64,000 nucleotides of DNA from Campylobacter sp. RM6914 (GCF_004803835.1 NZ_CP012545.1:248001-312000), one strand, 5' to 3'; shown: positions 7,954 through 19,288, numbered from the stretch's first letter. Made by a program: numbers and translations. Notes: generated by a model not told the origin, from the sequence alone.

Positions 7954-9354
7954 ATGAACAAATTAACAAAATCTCTCATTGTTATTGCAGTGGGTGTTAT
8001 AATATGGTTTTGCCCTCATCCTGTCGAAGTAGCGCCAAATGCATGGCATCTTTTTGCTATCGTTGTTGCTACTATCTTAGGACTTATTTTGCAGCCTTTG
8101 CCTATCGGAGCTATAGCATTTATCGGAGTTACGATAGCTATCTTAACAAAAACTCTAAGTGTAAAAGACGCGCTTGCTGGTTTTGGAAATGCAACCATTT
8201 GGCTTATATTTTGTGCCTTTATTTTGGCAAGAGGATTTATAAAGACAGGACTTGGCAGACGCATAGCTTATAAGATCATCTCCCTTGTTGGTGATAGCAC
8301 TCTTAAAATCGGCTACGGCATAGTATTAAGCGACCTTGTCATATCTCCTGCGATGCCAAGCAGTGGAGCAAGAGCGGGTGGTATATTATTTCCTATTGTA
8401 AAAGGTTTAAGCAGTGCTTTAGGTTCAGAGCCTGACGGAAGTAGAAAGCGTGCGGGAGCATTTTTTATGCAGACGCTTTGGCAAGGCAATACTATAACAA
8501 ATGCGATGTTTTTAACTTCAATGGCGGCAAACCCGTTAATAGCAAAATTTGCGGCAGATACATTTCATGTGGAGATTTCTTGGACGCTTTGGGCTTTAGC
8601 GTCTTTGCTCCCAGGTCTTGTCTCTATAGCTTTGATACCTTACTTGCTTTATAAAATTTATCCGCCGGAGGTTAAACAATACCCAGAAGGTAAAGCCATA
8701 GCAAAGGCAGAGCTTGAAAAAATGGGTGATATGAGCTATGGTGAAAAGGTTGTAGTAGGAGTGTTTGTAGGTGCGTTAGTACTTTGGGCTACCGGTAGCT
8801 TAACAGGACTAAACGCTACTACGGTTGCACTACTTGCTGTTTGTGTGCTTGTCGTTTTTGAGGTGCTTAGTTGGGATGATGTGTTGGCTGAAAAGGGCGG
8901 TTGGGATACGCTTGTATGGATGGGCTCTCTTATCACGCTAGCGGGTGAGCTTAGCAAGCTTGGTTTTGTAAAATGGTTTGCAGCTTACGCAGCGGGCGCT
9001 GTAGGCGGTATATCTTGGGTTTTTGCACTTGGAATTTTGCTACTTATTTATGTGTATACGCATTACTTTTTTGCAAGCCTTACAGCACATATCACTGCGA
9101 TGTATGCGACATTTGGTGCGGTTGCGATAGCTGCAAATGCACCTGCTATGCTAGTGGCGCTTTTGCTGGCATTTGCTTCAAATTTGATGATGCCTATCAC
9201 GCATTACGGCGGTGCACCTGCTCCTATCATCTTTGGTGCGGGATATGTCACGCAAAATGAGTGGTGGAGACTCGGCTTTATCACTACGGCTGCAAATTTA
9301 TTTATCTGGGCATGCGTTGGCTCTCTTTGGTGGAAAGTGCTTGGACTTTGGTAA
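7954..9354 (+). CDS. DASS-family (SLC13) dicarboxylate/anion transporter
   Basis: This 466-residue membrane protein has about eleven hydrophobic segments. The region near residues 135-150 with SSGARAGGILFPI, and the C-terminal half with MMPITHYGGAPAPIIFGAGYV, match the two pseudo-symmetric substrate and sodium binding hairpins (Ser-Asn-Thr type motifs) of the divalent anion:Na+ symporter family (CitT, TtdT, SodiT1). Members import or exchange succinate, malate, tartrate, citrate or 2-oxoglutarate; the substrate cannot be read from the sequence. A ribosome site AAAAGGATATAAG precedes the ATG. It follows the lyase on the same strand and may supply or export its substrate or product, such as fumarate. 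Confidence 0.87.
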   Translation: MNKLTKSLIVIAVGVIIWFCPHPVEVAPNAWHLFAIVVATILGLILQPLPIGAIAFIGVTIAILTKTLSVKDALAGFGNATIWLIFCAFILARGFIKTGLGRRIAYKIISLVGDSTLKIGYGIVLSDLVISPAMPSSGARAGGILFPIVKGLSSALGSEPDGSRKRAGAFFMQTLWQGNTITNAMFLTSMAANPLIAKFAADTFHVEISWTLWALASLLPGLVSIALIPYLLYKIYPPEVKQYPEGKAIAKAELEKMGDMSYGEKVVVGVFVGALVLWATGSLTGLNATTVALLAVCVLVVFEVLSWDDVLAEKGGWDTLVWMGSLITLAGELSKLGFVKWFAAYAAGAVGGISWVFALGILLLIYVYTHYFFASLTAHITAMYATFGAVAIAANAPAMLVALLLAFASNLMMPITHYGGAPAPIIFGAGYVTQNEWWRLGFITTAANLFIWACVGSLWWKVLGLW

Positions 9355-9375
9355 TTTTGCAAATGTTTTAAATTT

Positions 9376-9427
9376 AAAATTTGACACTATGGTGAAACTA
9401 CTTATCTTGTGTCAAATTTTATAAATT
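9376..9427 (+). terminator. Terminator after the DASS transporter
   Basis: A perfect 12-bp stem is formed by AAAATTTGACAC (9376-9387) and GTGTCAAATTTT (9409-9420), with a 21-base loop. It is followed by ATAAATTTTTAA. The loop is large, but the position directly after the transporter gene supports termination. Confidence 0.6.
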
Positions 9428-9473
9428 TTTAATAACTAAATTTGCTAGAATTTGTAAGTTTGAAGGGTGAAAA

Positions 9474-10423
9474 ATGCAAAACAAAAAGAGCTTTGAACTT
9501 TTAAATTTATTAAAAGAACTGGTTAAAACCAGCGAGATAAATGTTAAAAATTACGCCTTAAAAACAGCTCTTAGCGAAAGAACGATAAGGCGATATTTAA
9601 GTGATATAAGGGAGTATTTTGGCAAAGACTCAATCATGATAACTTCCCGCGGAAACTACATCGCCGTAGATAAAGACCTGCTTAGCACGGTCTTGCTTCC
9701 AAGCCAAAAAGAGAGCGATGAGTTTGAAAAATTAATCGACCTTCTTCATATAATAAACCCCGGCTTTACAAAGGTTTTGCCAAGTGCGTATAAGCGTATC
9801 GATGATAAGCTTGGTAAAGAGCTTGCCGACGCATTTTTGATAAAAGGAAGTCCACATGAAAACCAATAAACATAGAGATATTAAGCCAATTAAAAAAGGC
9901 TATAAAATTTAGAAAGTATTGTGATATTTACAGTGAGGGCAGGTGGTTAAAAGAGGTTAAGGCGTTAAAGATAATTTACTGCAAAGGCAACTGGCAGCTA
10001 GCTGTTATAAACCCCCAAGACCCTCAAAATAACGGTTTTAGCGTGATAAGACTTTGCTTTATAGATAAAGTCAATATCCACTCTCATACCTTTAATATAA
10101 GCACCTATACCGAAAACTTCATCAAAAATTTAGAGAGCTTTTGGGATGGGTATAAATGTGAACCGTATCTTTGTGAGGTGGCGGTAAGTGATGAAATTTT
10201 AAAATTTTTTAAGGTCAAGAAATTTTTTAAAACTCAAAATATCGCAGAGAGTTTGCAAAACGGCTGGACTAAGATCACTTTTGAAATAACAAGCGATGAT
10301 ATGATCTTAATGCTTGCTTGTAGGTGGTTTCCTGACTTTATCATTATCTCGCCAATTGGTGCAAGAGATAAATTTAGCGAGTTGGCAAAAAGATATCTCT
10401 TAAATTTAAATGTCAAATTTTAA
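9474..10423 (+). pseudogene. WYL-domain transcriptional regulator broken by a single-base frameshift
   Basis: The first part (9474-9869, 131 residues) begins with a winged helix-turn-helix (LSERTIRRYLSDIREYFG) as in YafY/PafC-type WYL regulators. It stops at 9867-9869. From about 9860 the coding sequence continues without a stop one frame back to 10423, giving EILSQLKKAIKFRKYC, then RWLKEVKALKIIYC, NWQLAVIN and a C-terminal WCX-like part. One extra A in the GAAAAC at 9858-9863 would restore a single protein of about 316 residues, normal for the family. So either the gene is inactivated or there is a one-base sequencing error. WYL proteins are ligand-binding regulators; this one could have controlled the transporter/lyase pair upstream. 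Confidence 0.8.
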
Positions 10424-10467
10424 ATGACTTGGAATATCTTTTGCTTTTTATCCAAAAAAGGATAAAA

Positions 10468-10776
10468 ATGAAAATTCCAACCAATGATGATATAAAAAAC
10501 ATCATGCTTCAAAACCTTTCAAAAAATGCAAATGCTTTAAATTTAAGCGATATGAAAAGTAACGAATACGGCTCTTTTTTGGAAAATTTGGCACAGAACG
10601 AAAAGGGAAATTCAACCGTTTATAAAGAGCTTGAAAAAGAAGTCGCCCAAGACGCTAAAATGTTTAAGCAATTTGACTTTATGCGACTTATGAATAGGCT
10701 GCAATTTGGCAATTTAAACGATAAAGAGAGGGCTGAAATTTTTGCCAAGATGACAAAGATCGCAAGTGAAATTTAA
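10468..10776 (+). CDS. Small conserved-looking protein of unknown function
   Basis: This is a 102-residue, soluble, mostly helical and charged protein starting MKIPTNDDIKNIML. I do not recognise a family. No signal peptide, membrane segment or metal motif is visible. I prefer the ATG at 10468, preceded by AAAAAAGGATAAAA, to the upstream start at 10429, which lacks a ribosome site. It lies between the broken WYL regulator and mnmG on the same strand, with short gaps on both sides. Composition and codon use look like the surrounding chromosome, so it is probably a real core gene. Confidence 0.6.
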   Translation: MKIPTNDDIKNIMLQNLSKNANALNLSDMKSNEYGSFLENLAQNEKGNSTVYKELEKEVAQDAKMFKQFDFMRLMNRLQFGNLNDKERAEIFAKMTKIASEI

Positions 10777-10855
10777 GAGCTTTTTTGCACAACTTTCACA
10801 TTAATTTTATGCTTTTTAGGATAAAATCTCTCAAAATTTTAAAAGGTTAAATTTA

Positions 10856-12724
10856 ATGAATAGTTATGATATTATCGTTGTGGGCGGCGGACATGCGGGC
10901 ATCGAGGCATGTTTGGCGGCTGCCAAAACGGGCCATAAGACACTTTTGATAACAATCCTTGCAGAGCAAATCGGGGCCGCAAGCTGTAACCCTGCTATCG
11001 GAGGTCTTGCCAAAGGACACTTAGTAAAAGAGATCGATGCACTCGGCGGTCAGATGGGTTTAACTACCGATGCGGTGGGGATTCAATTTCGTATGCTAAA
11101 TGAGAGCAAAGGTCCGGCGGTGCGCGGCTCAAGAGCTCAGATAGATATGGACAGATATCGTGTTTATATGCGAAACGTGCTTTTAAATACGCCAAATCTT
11201 GACATCACACAAGAGATGGCTACAGAAATTTTAACCAAAGATAATGAAATTTGTGGTGTTAAAACCAACCTTGGCAACACTTATAACTGCAAGAAATTAA
11301 TCATCACCACTGGCACGTTTTTAAATGGACTAATTCATGTGGGGTTTAACAAGATAGAAGCCGGGCGTGTGGGCGAATTAAGCTCTAAAAATTTAAGTAC
11401 AAGCCTTAAAAGCTTAGGACTAGCGATGGGACGTTTAAAGACCGGGACTTGTCCTAGGATAGATGCAAAAAGTATTGATTTTAGCGTTCTTGAAAAGCAA
11501 GACGGAGACGGTGCCCCGATAGCTTTTAGCTTTAGAACTAAAAATTTTAATCCCAATCAACTTCCTTGTTATATCGCTTATACTAATGAAACCACTCATG
11601 AGATTATCCGCTCAAATTTTGATAAAGCGCCACTGTTTACTGGGCAGATAGAAGGTGTTGGACCTCGTTATTGCCCTAGTATCGAAGATAAGATCAACCG
11701 CTTTGCCGATCGCGATCGTCATCATTTGTTTGTCGAGCCACAAACCGCAGACGCCACGGAGTATTATATAAACGGCTTTTCTACAAGTTTACCTTATGAT
11801 GTGCAAGTGGCGATGCTTCACTCTGTCAAAGGTTTTGAAAATGCTAGGATAGTGCGCCATGGGTATGCGATCGAGTATGATTATGTCGAGCCTACCGAGT
11901 TAAGGCATAGTTTGGAGACTAAAAAGATAAAAGGACTTTATCTTGCAGGACAGATAAACGGCACGACAGGCTATGAAGAGGCCGGAGCGCAAGGGCTGAT
12001 GGCTGGTATAAATGCCTCTTTAAGTCTTAAAGGCAAAGAACCGCTTGTCTTGCGCCGTGACGAGGCATATATAGGCGTGATGATAGACGACCTTGTAACA
12101 AAGGGAACTAAAGAGCCTTATCGTATGTTTACCTCAAGAGCAGAGTATAGGCTTTTGTTACGCGAAGATAACGCTATACTAAGGCTTGGCGCATATGGTC
12201 ATGAGCTCGGGTTGCTTGATGATGAAACATTTAACCGCATCGAAAATATCAAACAAAATTTAAAAGACGGCGTGGAACTACTAAACACCAAAGAGATAAC
12301 TCCTTCAAAAGAGAATTTGGCATTTTTGGCATCTATGAGCGAAGAGATAATCAGCGAAAAAGCAACTTTGCAAAAGATAGTAGCTAGAAAGAGCTTTACT
12401 CGTGAGAAGTTGACACTGCTTGATGAGTTCTTTAAAGAGCTTGACGAGATAAGCTTGGAACAAATTTTAGTTCAAAGTAAATATCAACACTATATCGGCG
12501 AACAACAAAACCAAATCGAACGCATGAAAGAGATGCTTGGCGTTAAAATCCCTGAAAATTTTAGCTTTAAAGGCATTAGCGGACTTAGTAACGAAGTAGT
12601 AGAAAAGCTTGAGAAATTTGCGCCCGCTACGCTTTTTGCGGCAAGTGAAATTTCAGGCATAACTCCCGCTGCTGTTGATATTTTGCATATCTACATAAAG
12701 ATGTTTAACAAAAAAGACAAGTAG
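10856..12724 (+). CDS. mnmG: tRNA uridine-5-carboxymethylaminomethyl(34) synthase MnmG (GidA)
   Basis: This 622-residue FAD protein modifies the wobble uridine of several tRNAs together with MnmE, using methylenetetrahydrofolate and glycine. The FAD-binding motif [11 protein letters not shown] is at residues 8-18. The family signatures [20 protein letters not shown] and [12 protein letters not shown], and the C-terminal [16 protein letters not shown] region, are all present. The length is normal for the family. A ribosome site AAAAGG precedes the ATG with slightly long spacing. It is a stand-alone gene followed by its own hairpin. Confidence 0.97.
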   Translation: MNSYDIIVVGGGHAGIEACLAAAKTGHKTLLITILAEQIGAASCNPAIGGLAKGHLVKEIDALGGQMGLTTDAVGIQFRMLNESKGPAVRGSRAQIDMDRYRVYMRNVLLNTPNLDITQEMATEILTKDNEICGVKTNLGNTYNCKKLIITTGTFLNGLIHVGFNKIEAGRVGELSSKNLSTSLKSLGLAMGRLKTGTCPRIDAKSIDFSVLEKQDGDGAPIAFSFRTKNFNPNQLPCYIAYTNETTHEIIRSNFDKAPLFTGQIEGVGPRYCPSIEDKINRFADRDRHHLFVEPQTADATEYYINGFSTSLPYDVQVAMLHSVKGFENARIVRHGYAIEYDYVEPTELRHSLETKKIKGLYLAGQINGTTGYEEAGAQGLMAGINASLSLKGKEPLVLRRDEAYIGVMIDDLVTKGTKEPYRMFTSRAEYRLLLREDNAILRLGAYGHELGLLDDETFNRIENIKQNLKDGVELLNTKEITPSKENLAFLASMSEEIISEKATLQKIVARKSFTREKLTLLDEFFKELDEISLEQILVQSKYQHYIGEQQNQIERMKEMLGVKIPENFSFKGISGLSNEVVEKLEKFAPATLFAASEISGITPAAVDILHIYIKMFNKKDK

Positions 12725-12741
12725 GATTTCCCGCTTGTCTT
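12714..12741 (+). terminator. Hairpin at the end of mnmG
   Basis: AAGACAAG (12714-12721) and CTTGTCTT (12734-12741) form a perfect 8-bp stem that overlaps the mnmG stop codon. The downstream T-rich tract is interrupted, so termination is likely but not textbook. Confidence 0.55.
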
Positions 12742-13031
12742 GCCTCTTAAATTTATTTTTTATTTAAATTTTATATTAATTATATTTTATAAACTTATAG
12801 CATAAAATTTATAAAAAATTGTATCTTATGCTATTAAAAAATTTATTTTTATAAAATTTTTTCAGAAAATTTAATCTTTTAAAACATCACTTCTTCTATA
12901 AATTTAGCCTATTTTACGGTATTTTAAAATATGCTATTTTTACATATCTATTAAAATAAGCTTAAATATTAAAATTAATTTAATATTTTTAGTCGTATAA
13001 TAGCCGTGCATAAAATTTAAAAGGAGAGTCA
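12742..13031 (+). promoter_or_regulatory. fdhF upstream region with a -10 promoter element
   Basis: This AT-rich stretch has no gene. TATAAT at 12996-13001 lies about 30 bases before the fdhF ATG, followed by AAGGAGAG as ribosome site. T-rich runs precede the -10, as is usual for the Campylobacter housekeeping sigma factor. I see no clear operator. Confidence 0.55.
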
Positions 13032-15272
13032 ATGGAAACGATCGTAAAGACGACCTGTCCGTATTGCGGTACCGGTTGCGGTATCGACCTTGTCGTTAAA
13101 AACGGCAGGATAGTTGGTGCAAAACCTACTCAAGATCACCATGTCAATGACGGCGAGCTTTGTTTAAAAGGTATGTTTGGTTGGGAATTTGTAAATTCTC
13201 CAAAACGTATAACACGCCCTTTGATGCGTAAACGAAACGGTGTTTTTGACAAGCATGGGGATTTAGAAGAGGTAAGCTTTGATGAGGCTTATGATTTTAT
13301 CGCGGATAAATTTAAAACAACCGTGGCAAAATACGGAAGCGACTCTATTATGGGATTTAGCTCGGCTAGATCAAACAATGAAGACAACTATGTATTTCAA
13401 AAATTTTTTCGTGCACAAGGCAGCAACAACGTAGATCACTGCGCTCGTCTTTGACACGCTCCTACCGTGGCAGGTCTTGCCAATACACTAGGTAACGGAA
13501 CGATGACAAACGACCTTGTGGAGTTTGCTACATATACTGATGTATTTTTGTTAATCGGCACAAACACTAGCGAGTGTCACCCTATAATCGCCATGCAGAT
13601 ACAACGAGGACTTGAGCGTGGTGCAAAGATGATCGTTATCGATCCAAAGCGCACCGATATGGCTAAAAAAGCAGACATTTATCTGCAAATTCCTATAGGC
13701 TCAAACATAAAAACGCTAAACACAATGATGAATGTCATCTTGAGTGAAAATTTACAAGATGACGAATTTATCGCAAATTATACTCACGGTTTTGAGTATT
13801 TAAAAGAGGCGGTTAAAGACTTTACGCCTGAAAAATTTGAACAAGAAACAGGGATTAAAGCAAGTCTTATCATAGAGGCCGCTAGAATGTATGCCAAAGC
13901 AGGGACGGCTGCGATTTGCTATACTATGGGCATTACGCAGTTTACCGATGGAACTTCTAATGTCTTTAGTCTTTCAAATTTGGCTTTAATGACCGGAAAT
14001 TTAGGCAAAAAAGGTGCGGGTGTAAATCCTCTTCGCGGACAAAATAACGTCCAAGGCGCATGTGATATGGGTGCACTTCCTAACGTCATACCTGCAGGCG
14101 CTGTAAATAGTCCTTACGCACAAGAGCAAGCACGCAAGGTGTGGCACTTTGAGCTTAATCCAACTCCGGGCGTAAAATTAACCCAAGCACCTGATAAGAT
14201 GGATAGCGGTGAGATAAAACTGCTTTATGTATTTGGTGAAAATCCCGTGATGAGTGACCCTTGGACGCAACACTTCATCCACTCTATACATCATCTTGAC
14301 TGCTTTATTGTTCAAGATCTTTTCTTAACAGAAACCGCTCAAAAAGCCGATATCGTGCTACCTGCGGCATGTTGGGGAGAAAAAGACGGAACATTTTTAA
14401 ACACCTCCCGTAGAGTGCAACGAACGCGTAAGGCAAGCGAGCCTGTAGGCGGGGTAGAGCCTGACTGGAAAGTAGTTTGCAATATCGCTAATCGCATGGG
14501 ACTTGAGGGTTTTAACTTTGGTAATGCCGAGCAAGTTTGGAACGAATTACGCGAGTTGATGCCAAAATTCTTTGGCGGCATAAGCTACTATAGGCTTGAA
14601 AAATTAGGCGGTATATCATGGCCTTGTCCTGATGAAGATCATCCAGGAACTCCTGTGCTTTATACTGATAAAAAGTCCATGCTTCCAGACGGTAAATTCC
14701 GTTTTGTGCCCGTGATTTACCTTGATGACAAAACACAACGAGCCGATGCCGAGGCTAAATTTAGGGATAGACTTAATATCCCAAATGAATATCCTGTGGG
14801 ATCTGGTGTGCTTAGTGAAGTGCCTACGGAGATTTATCCTTGTTTGTTTACAACCGGTCGTAAGGTATATCACTATCATACAGGCTCAATGACTAGAGAG
14901 TGTCCCGCTCTTGAGTATGGTGCAGGAGTTGAAGGTGCGCTTATAGAGGTAAGTCCTGATATAGCAAATGAGAGAGATTTGCAGGAGGGATGTTACGCTT
15001 TGGTTGAAAATAAGCGTGGTAAGATCGCAGCAAAACTTCATGTAAATAGCGACCTCAAAGAGAGCACGATATTTACTACTTTTCACTACAGTGAGGCTGA
15101 CGGCAACGAACTAACAAATGCCGGCGACCCGGATCCACTTTCCGGTATCACACCGCTTAAAATGACGATAGCAAATATCAAAAAATTAAGCGAGGACGAG
15201 TTTATAAAATTTAGAGAGCAAAACGAGATGGATATGCACTCTGAAACGCCGTATTTGTCTGCTAGACACTAA
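13032..15272 (+). CDS. fdhF: Formate dehydrogenase H (FdhF-type), selenoprotein with in-frame UGA
   Basis: This is a 746-residue molybdopterin enzyme oxidising formate to CO2. An N-terminal 4Fe-4S site uses Cys9, Cys12, Cys16 and Cys44 (CPYCGTGCG, ELCLKG). The codon at 13452-13454 is TGA and sits in HCARL-U-HAPTVAGL, the position of selenocysteine in E. coli FdhF, so residue 141 is read as Sec. There is no Tat signal or N-terminal extension, which separates it from the large membrane-bound FdhA of C. jejuni. The molybdopterin dinucleotide-binding C-terminal domain is complete. Length resembles E. coli FdhF. With hyf at 1-3796 this suggests formate hydrogenlyase. Selenocysteine genes (selA, selB, selC) are not in the window. 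Confidence 0.95.
13452..13490 (+). promoter_or_regulatory. Bacterial SECIS element directing selenocysteine insertion
   Basis: Starting at the in-frame TGA, the sequence folds into a hairpin with TGGCA (13468-13472), loop GGTCT (13473-13477) and TGCCA (13478-13482). The loop GGTCT and the 18 bases between TGA and the loop are the same as in E. coli fdhF as I recall it. SelB would bind this loop. Confidence 0.85.
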
Positions 15273-15484
15273 AATTTAAGGCGACTTTAGAGGGGTCTCC
15301 TTGAAATACTTTTGCTTAATTAGTTGTGATCTTAGAATGGATTGTGCCATATTATTGTTACTGTTACGGCATAACGCTGTCTGAGGAGAGGAGTTGTTTT
15401 AAAGAAATGGCAACACTCCTCAGCTTGGTTATCACTCTCTAATATTTTTACAAATAAAAGCATATTTCCTAAAATAAGCATTAG
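15273..15484. other. Intergenic region between fdhF and the fhaB relic
   Basis: No gene is seen in these 212 bases. CTGAGGAG near 15380 and CTCCTCAG near 15416, with TTG and CAA inside, form a hairpin that could terminate fdhF transcription or be part of a small RNA. There is no strong T run after it. Confidence 0.4.
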
Positions 15485-18400
15485 GTGAATTTAATACAAA
15501 TTTTCTCAATCATATCTTGTATTTTTATTATCATATCGTTATTTATTTCGCAAATCTTAGCTCAAATCATCCCCGATAAATCTGCCTCGCAATCTAATCA
15601 GCCGGCAATTTCAAAATCAAGCAATAATGCCTTTATAGTAAATATTGTAACTCCTAATAATAAAGGCATATCATTTGATGAGTATACTAGATTTAATACT
15701 CCTAATAGCGGCACGGTTTTAAATAACTCCGTAAATGGAGCTAACACTAGTATAGCAGGCTTTGTAAATGCAAATCCGTTTTTAAACGGCGGTTATGCAA
15801 ATTTGATAGTAAATCAAGTAAACTCAAGCAATCCTTCTTTGCTAAAAGGAAATTTAGAGATAGCAGGAAAGAGGGCTGACTTGCTTATAGCAAATCCTAG
15901 CGGTATAAGTATAAATGGACTAAACATAATAAACGCAAGCTCCTCTTCATTTGCTACGGCCAAGTTGCACATGAACGCAGGCGATCTAAAATCACTAAAT
16001 TTAACCCCGATCTTAAACGCTTCTAATCCAATGCAAGGCAAGATTGTAATAAAAGATCAAGGCTTAAATGATACGTCAAGCAATTACACTAATATCATAG
16101 CAAACACTATAAGTATAGCAAGCTCTATACACTCAAATGAGTTAAATTTGATATCCACAAATGATATGGTAATAAGCGATAAAGATAGGTTGTTTAATAA
16201 AATACGGCCAACTTCATCTTCGTCGTCTAGTATGCCAAGTATATCTATAGATAGCTCATCTCTTGGAGGAATGTATGCCAATAAGATAAATATCATAGCT
16301 ACTAAAGATGGCGTAGGTGTAAATAATGCCGGTATAATCAGCGCAAGTAAGATAAGCATTAATGCAAACGGAGATATTATAAATTTAAACACCATTAAAG
16401 CCAAGGATGAGTTGCAACTAAACTCTGCTAAAACCATATCTAATCAAGATAGTGCTTTGATTTCAAGCTCCAATGATATGAGCTTATTTGCAGGCTTTAT
16501 TAGCAACCTAACAAACTCAAATATCATCGCCGCTAATCATTTAAACATAAAAGCAAACAACCTAAACAACTTCTCGCAAAGCGTCATTAAAACAAGATTT
16601 GAGCAATACACCGATGTGTTAAATTTAACTTGCGGGAGTTGTGGAGATAGGACTTTTGACTTAAGTGTTGATATGCAAACCATAAAAGATGAGATAATAA
16701 ACGAATGGGAGCTTGCTAATAAATCATATAACAGCGAGATGTTAAGTAAGGAGCTGTTTGAGAGAGTTGTTTTAAGTGACGCAACCTTATATGCTTTAAA
16801 TTTACACACAAAAAACCTAATATTAGAGAGCCTAAGAGATAGATATACATCTAATGAAAAAGGCATGGGTATAGGAGCGGGTATAGGATTTAGCGGGGAT
16901 CAAACAACCTAGCAAGCTATGATAATACAAAACTATCAAATGCTAATGCAAATTTATCTTTAAATAGATCAAGCACCATAACCAAACAAACGGTACTATC
17001 AAGTATAACGGCTAATGAAGTAAATATAAATACAACCAATAACACTCACCTAAAAGGCTCACTAATAGCAGCAGGTGAATATAAAACCATAATAGACGAG
17101 AACGGCAATAAACAAACTATCTTTATAGATAATCAAAACCTAAATTTAACTACTAACGCTCTAGCCTATGAGAATTTATCAAACACAAGCTATAAAAAAG
17201 AAACAGCTTTAAGCTTAGCAGCCAACTATGCACTAGCAAATTCAAATAGTAGCAATAACAAAGAAAATAACACAAATAATCAAACAAACCAAGAAATAAA
17301 CAACAAAGATACTAATGCAAACTCTAAGATATCATCACTATCATACAGTAACAGTAGAAACCTAAGCTATGAGGCAACCAAGACACTAGCTACCATAGGA
17401 GAGGGTAGCTTAGTCATAAAAGACAAAGATAGCTCAGATGATACAACTAGACTAAACAGAGATACAGCCAGTATAAACAAAGAGCTATATAGCTCATCAC
17501 TAGCATCTAGTGTGGATGCTGGTGTGGATATGAGGCTGTTTAGTGGACAAGGTAGAAATGAGATAGAAAAAGAGTATAGAGAAATGAATAAAAATATGGC
17601 CACCATAGCAAAAACCCTACCTAATGAGAATAGCTATAATAAAGCAGAAGCCATCTTTGGTTATACTTGGAATTTTAATAGGCTGCGCCAGTCTTGGTAT
17701 TTTACCTACAAATGAAAATAAAGGTGGTATACTGGCGCAAATACCTATATTAACTGGCATTGAGGATAATTCTAGAAAATTACTTCAAATAGTTAATGAT
17801 AAATCTGAAAAATTTATATCAAACAAAGATGATTTTATTAAATTTAAAGATAGCGAATACTATAAATCATTGAGCAAAAATGATAAAGCAAAATTTGAAA
17901 AAAATTTAAATACTCTTTATATTTCTAAAAACCAGTGGAAATTTCAAAAAATACAGCTACATTTCAAAATTTTACAAACGGCATGATGAATAATGCCGGA
18001 GAAGCTATAAAAAATGGACTACAACAAACTGGATCTTGGAACATCCGTGAGGATGCGATTGAACTTACCGTTAATTACAATCCATCTTATGGATTTTTAG
18101 GTGATTTATTTGAAGCTACTGTTGATAAATTTGGCGGAACAACTGGTATGGCAAAGCAGACTGGTAATTTTTATAGTGATGTGATTGGTGCAAGGGGTGA
18201 TGCTGGAAGCAACTTTGCTAATCACTCACAAGCAAATGCATTAACTAATAGCGGAATAAAATGGAAGATAGATAATGGAGGGTTTGATGTTAATAATGGA
18301 GAACATACAATTGTATCTTTTGGGTCTCCTGTAGGCAGAAGTGAAATGGAAAAAACTATCAATCTTGCAAATAGCAATACAGGCAATAATTAATTTATAT

Positions 18401-18606
18401 ACTCTGGTACATATACAAAAAAAGGAGACTTTGTGGGAGAAGGACTTGGTGGAAATAGTGGGAATAATGGCAAGGCAACTCTTGGCGATAGGCTAAATTT
18501 TATCAATATTGGCAGGTTATTTACAGATGGTTCGCCACATAGTGAGTATATTTGTCAGCAATATATTAATGATAAGGGGGATGGGGTTCGATGCGGATAC
18601 AAATAA
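15485..18606 (+). pseudogene. Decayed filamentous haemagglutinin (FhaB/TpsA, two-partner secretion)
   Basis: The N-terminal frame (15485-16912, GTG start) has a hydrophobic signal segment and a TPS secretion domain with the marker motif LLIANPSGISING and following beta-helix repeats. The protein then continues in other frames. One missing A near 16901-16905 moves reading to the frame of [13 protein letters not shown] shift between about 17640 and 17680 leads to [16 protein letters not shown]. Another near 17930 restores NPVEISKN. An in-frame TAA at 18391 interrupts the C-terminus, which otherwise runs to 18606. Joined, it would be about 1,040 residues, short for this family. No TpsB (FhaC) partner gene is adjacent. 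The C-terminal region with ANHSQANALTNSG may be an effector domain, but its activity is unknown. Confidence 0.82.
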
Positions 18607-19288
18607 TTTTATTTTTAAGTCTATTTTTCAGTGGTTGTAGCATAATTGGTGTAGATACTGACAACGATGATATATTTGTTACTGTTGATAATACCATAAT
18701 CTATAGTGACAATAGTATAATATCCGTGTCTCCTCCAGGTTATAATGGTGTATCTTTTGAGCGCCTGATAACCAATATAAAGTATAAGGATGTTATAGTT
18801 TTACGCAGAAAGATACAAGACAAGATAGTAGAAAAAATGCGACTATCTGTAGAAAAAATTAATAGACTTAGTAGTGAGCTATATTTAGATAAAACCAATA
18901 TTGAAAAATTTAGGATAGATACACAAAACACAAAAGGTAAATTAAATTTAGCTATGCAACATTTGAAGAAGCTTTTGTTAGTTATATAGATGGTATGCAG
19001 TGTAGAACTTTTAAAAGTCGCGAATTTATACATAGTGCCTCTACAAAAACTAGAACGATTAAAACTAAGCAATATGAGACATACTGTAGCTTTTACAAAG
19101 AAAATGGCGAACCAAAATCTCTTTTGGTGTCATATGAGTATAGCTATATCGTAGGCAACGATGTTTTTGATGATTTTAGGCGTGATATGAATGCTATCTT
19201 TTCATCTATAAAAATAAAAATGGATAGAGAAAAGATGAAAAAAGAGGGACTTTTGTTTGAAAAGCCACATGAGGTGCAGTTTTGGTGA
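18591..19288 (+). pseudogene. Frameshifted lipoprotein gene overlapping the fhaB end
   Basis: An ATG at 18591, preceded by AAGGGGGAT, overlaps the last 16 bases of the fhaB relic. The first part (to 18989) has a lipoprotein signal with lipobox FSGC near residue 15. It stops early, but from about 18957 a second frame continues as TFEEAFVSYIDGMQC to PHEVQFW at 19288. One extra A in the CAACATTT at 18957 would rejoin both parts into about 232 residues. The family was not recognised. The tight overlap with the haemagglutinin C-terminus resembles a toxin/immunity arrangement of contact-dependent inhibition loci, but this is only an inference from position. Confidence 0.7.

Noticed and set aside
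13452-13454. TGA in fdhF as a frameshift or nonsense mutation
   Set aside because: The codon sits exactly at the selenocysteine position, the frame continues for 605 codons, and a SECIS hairpin with canonical loop follows.
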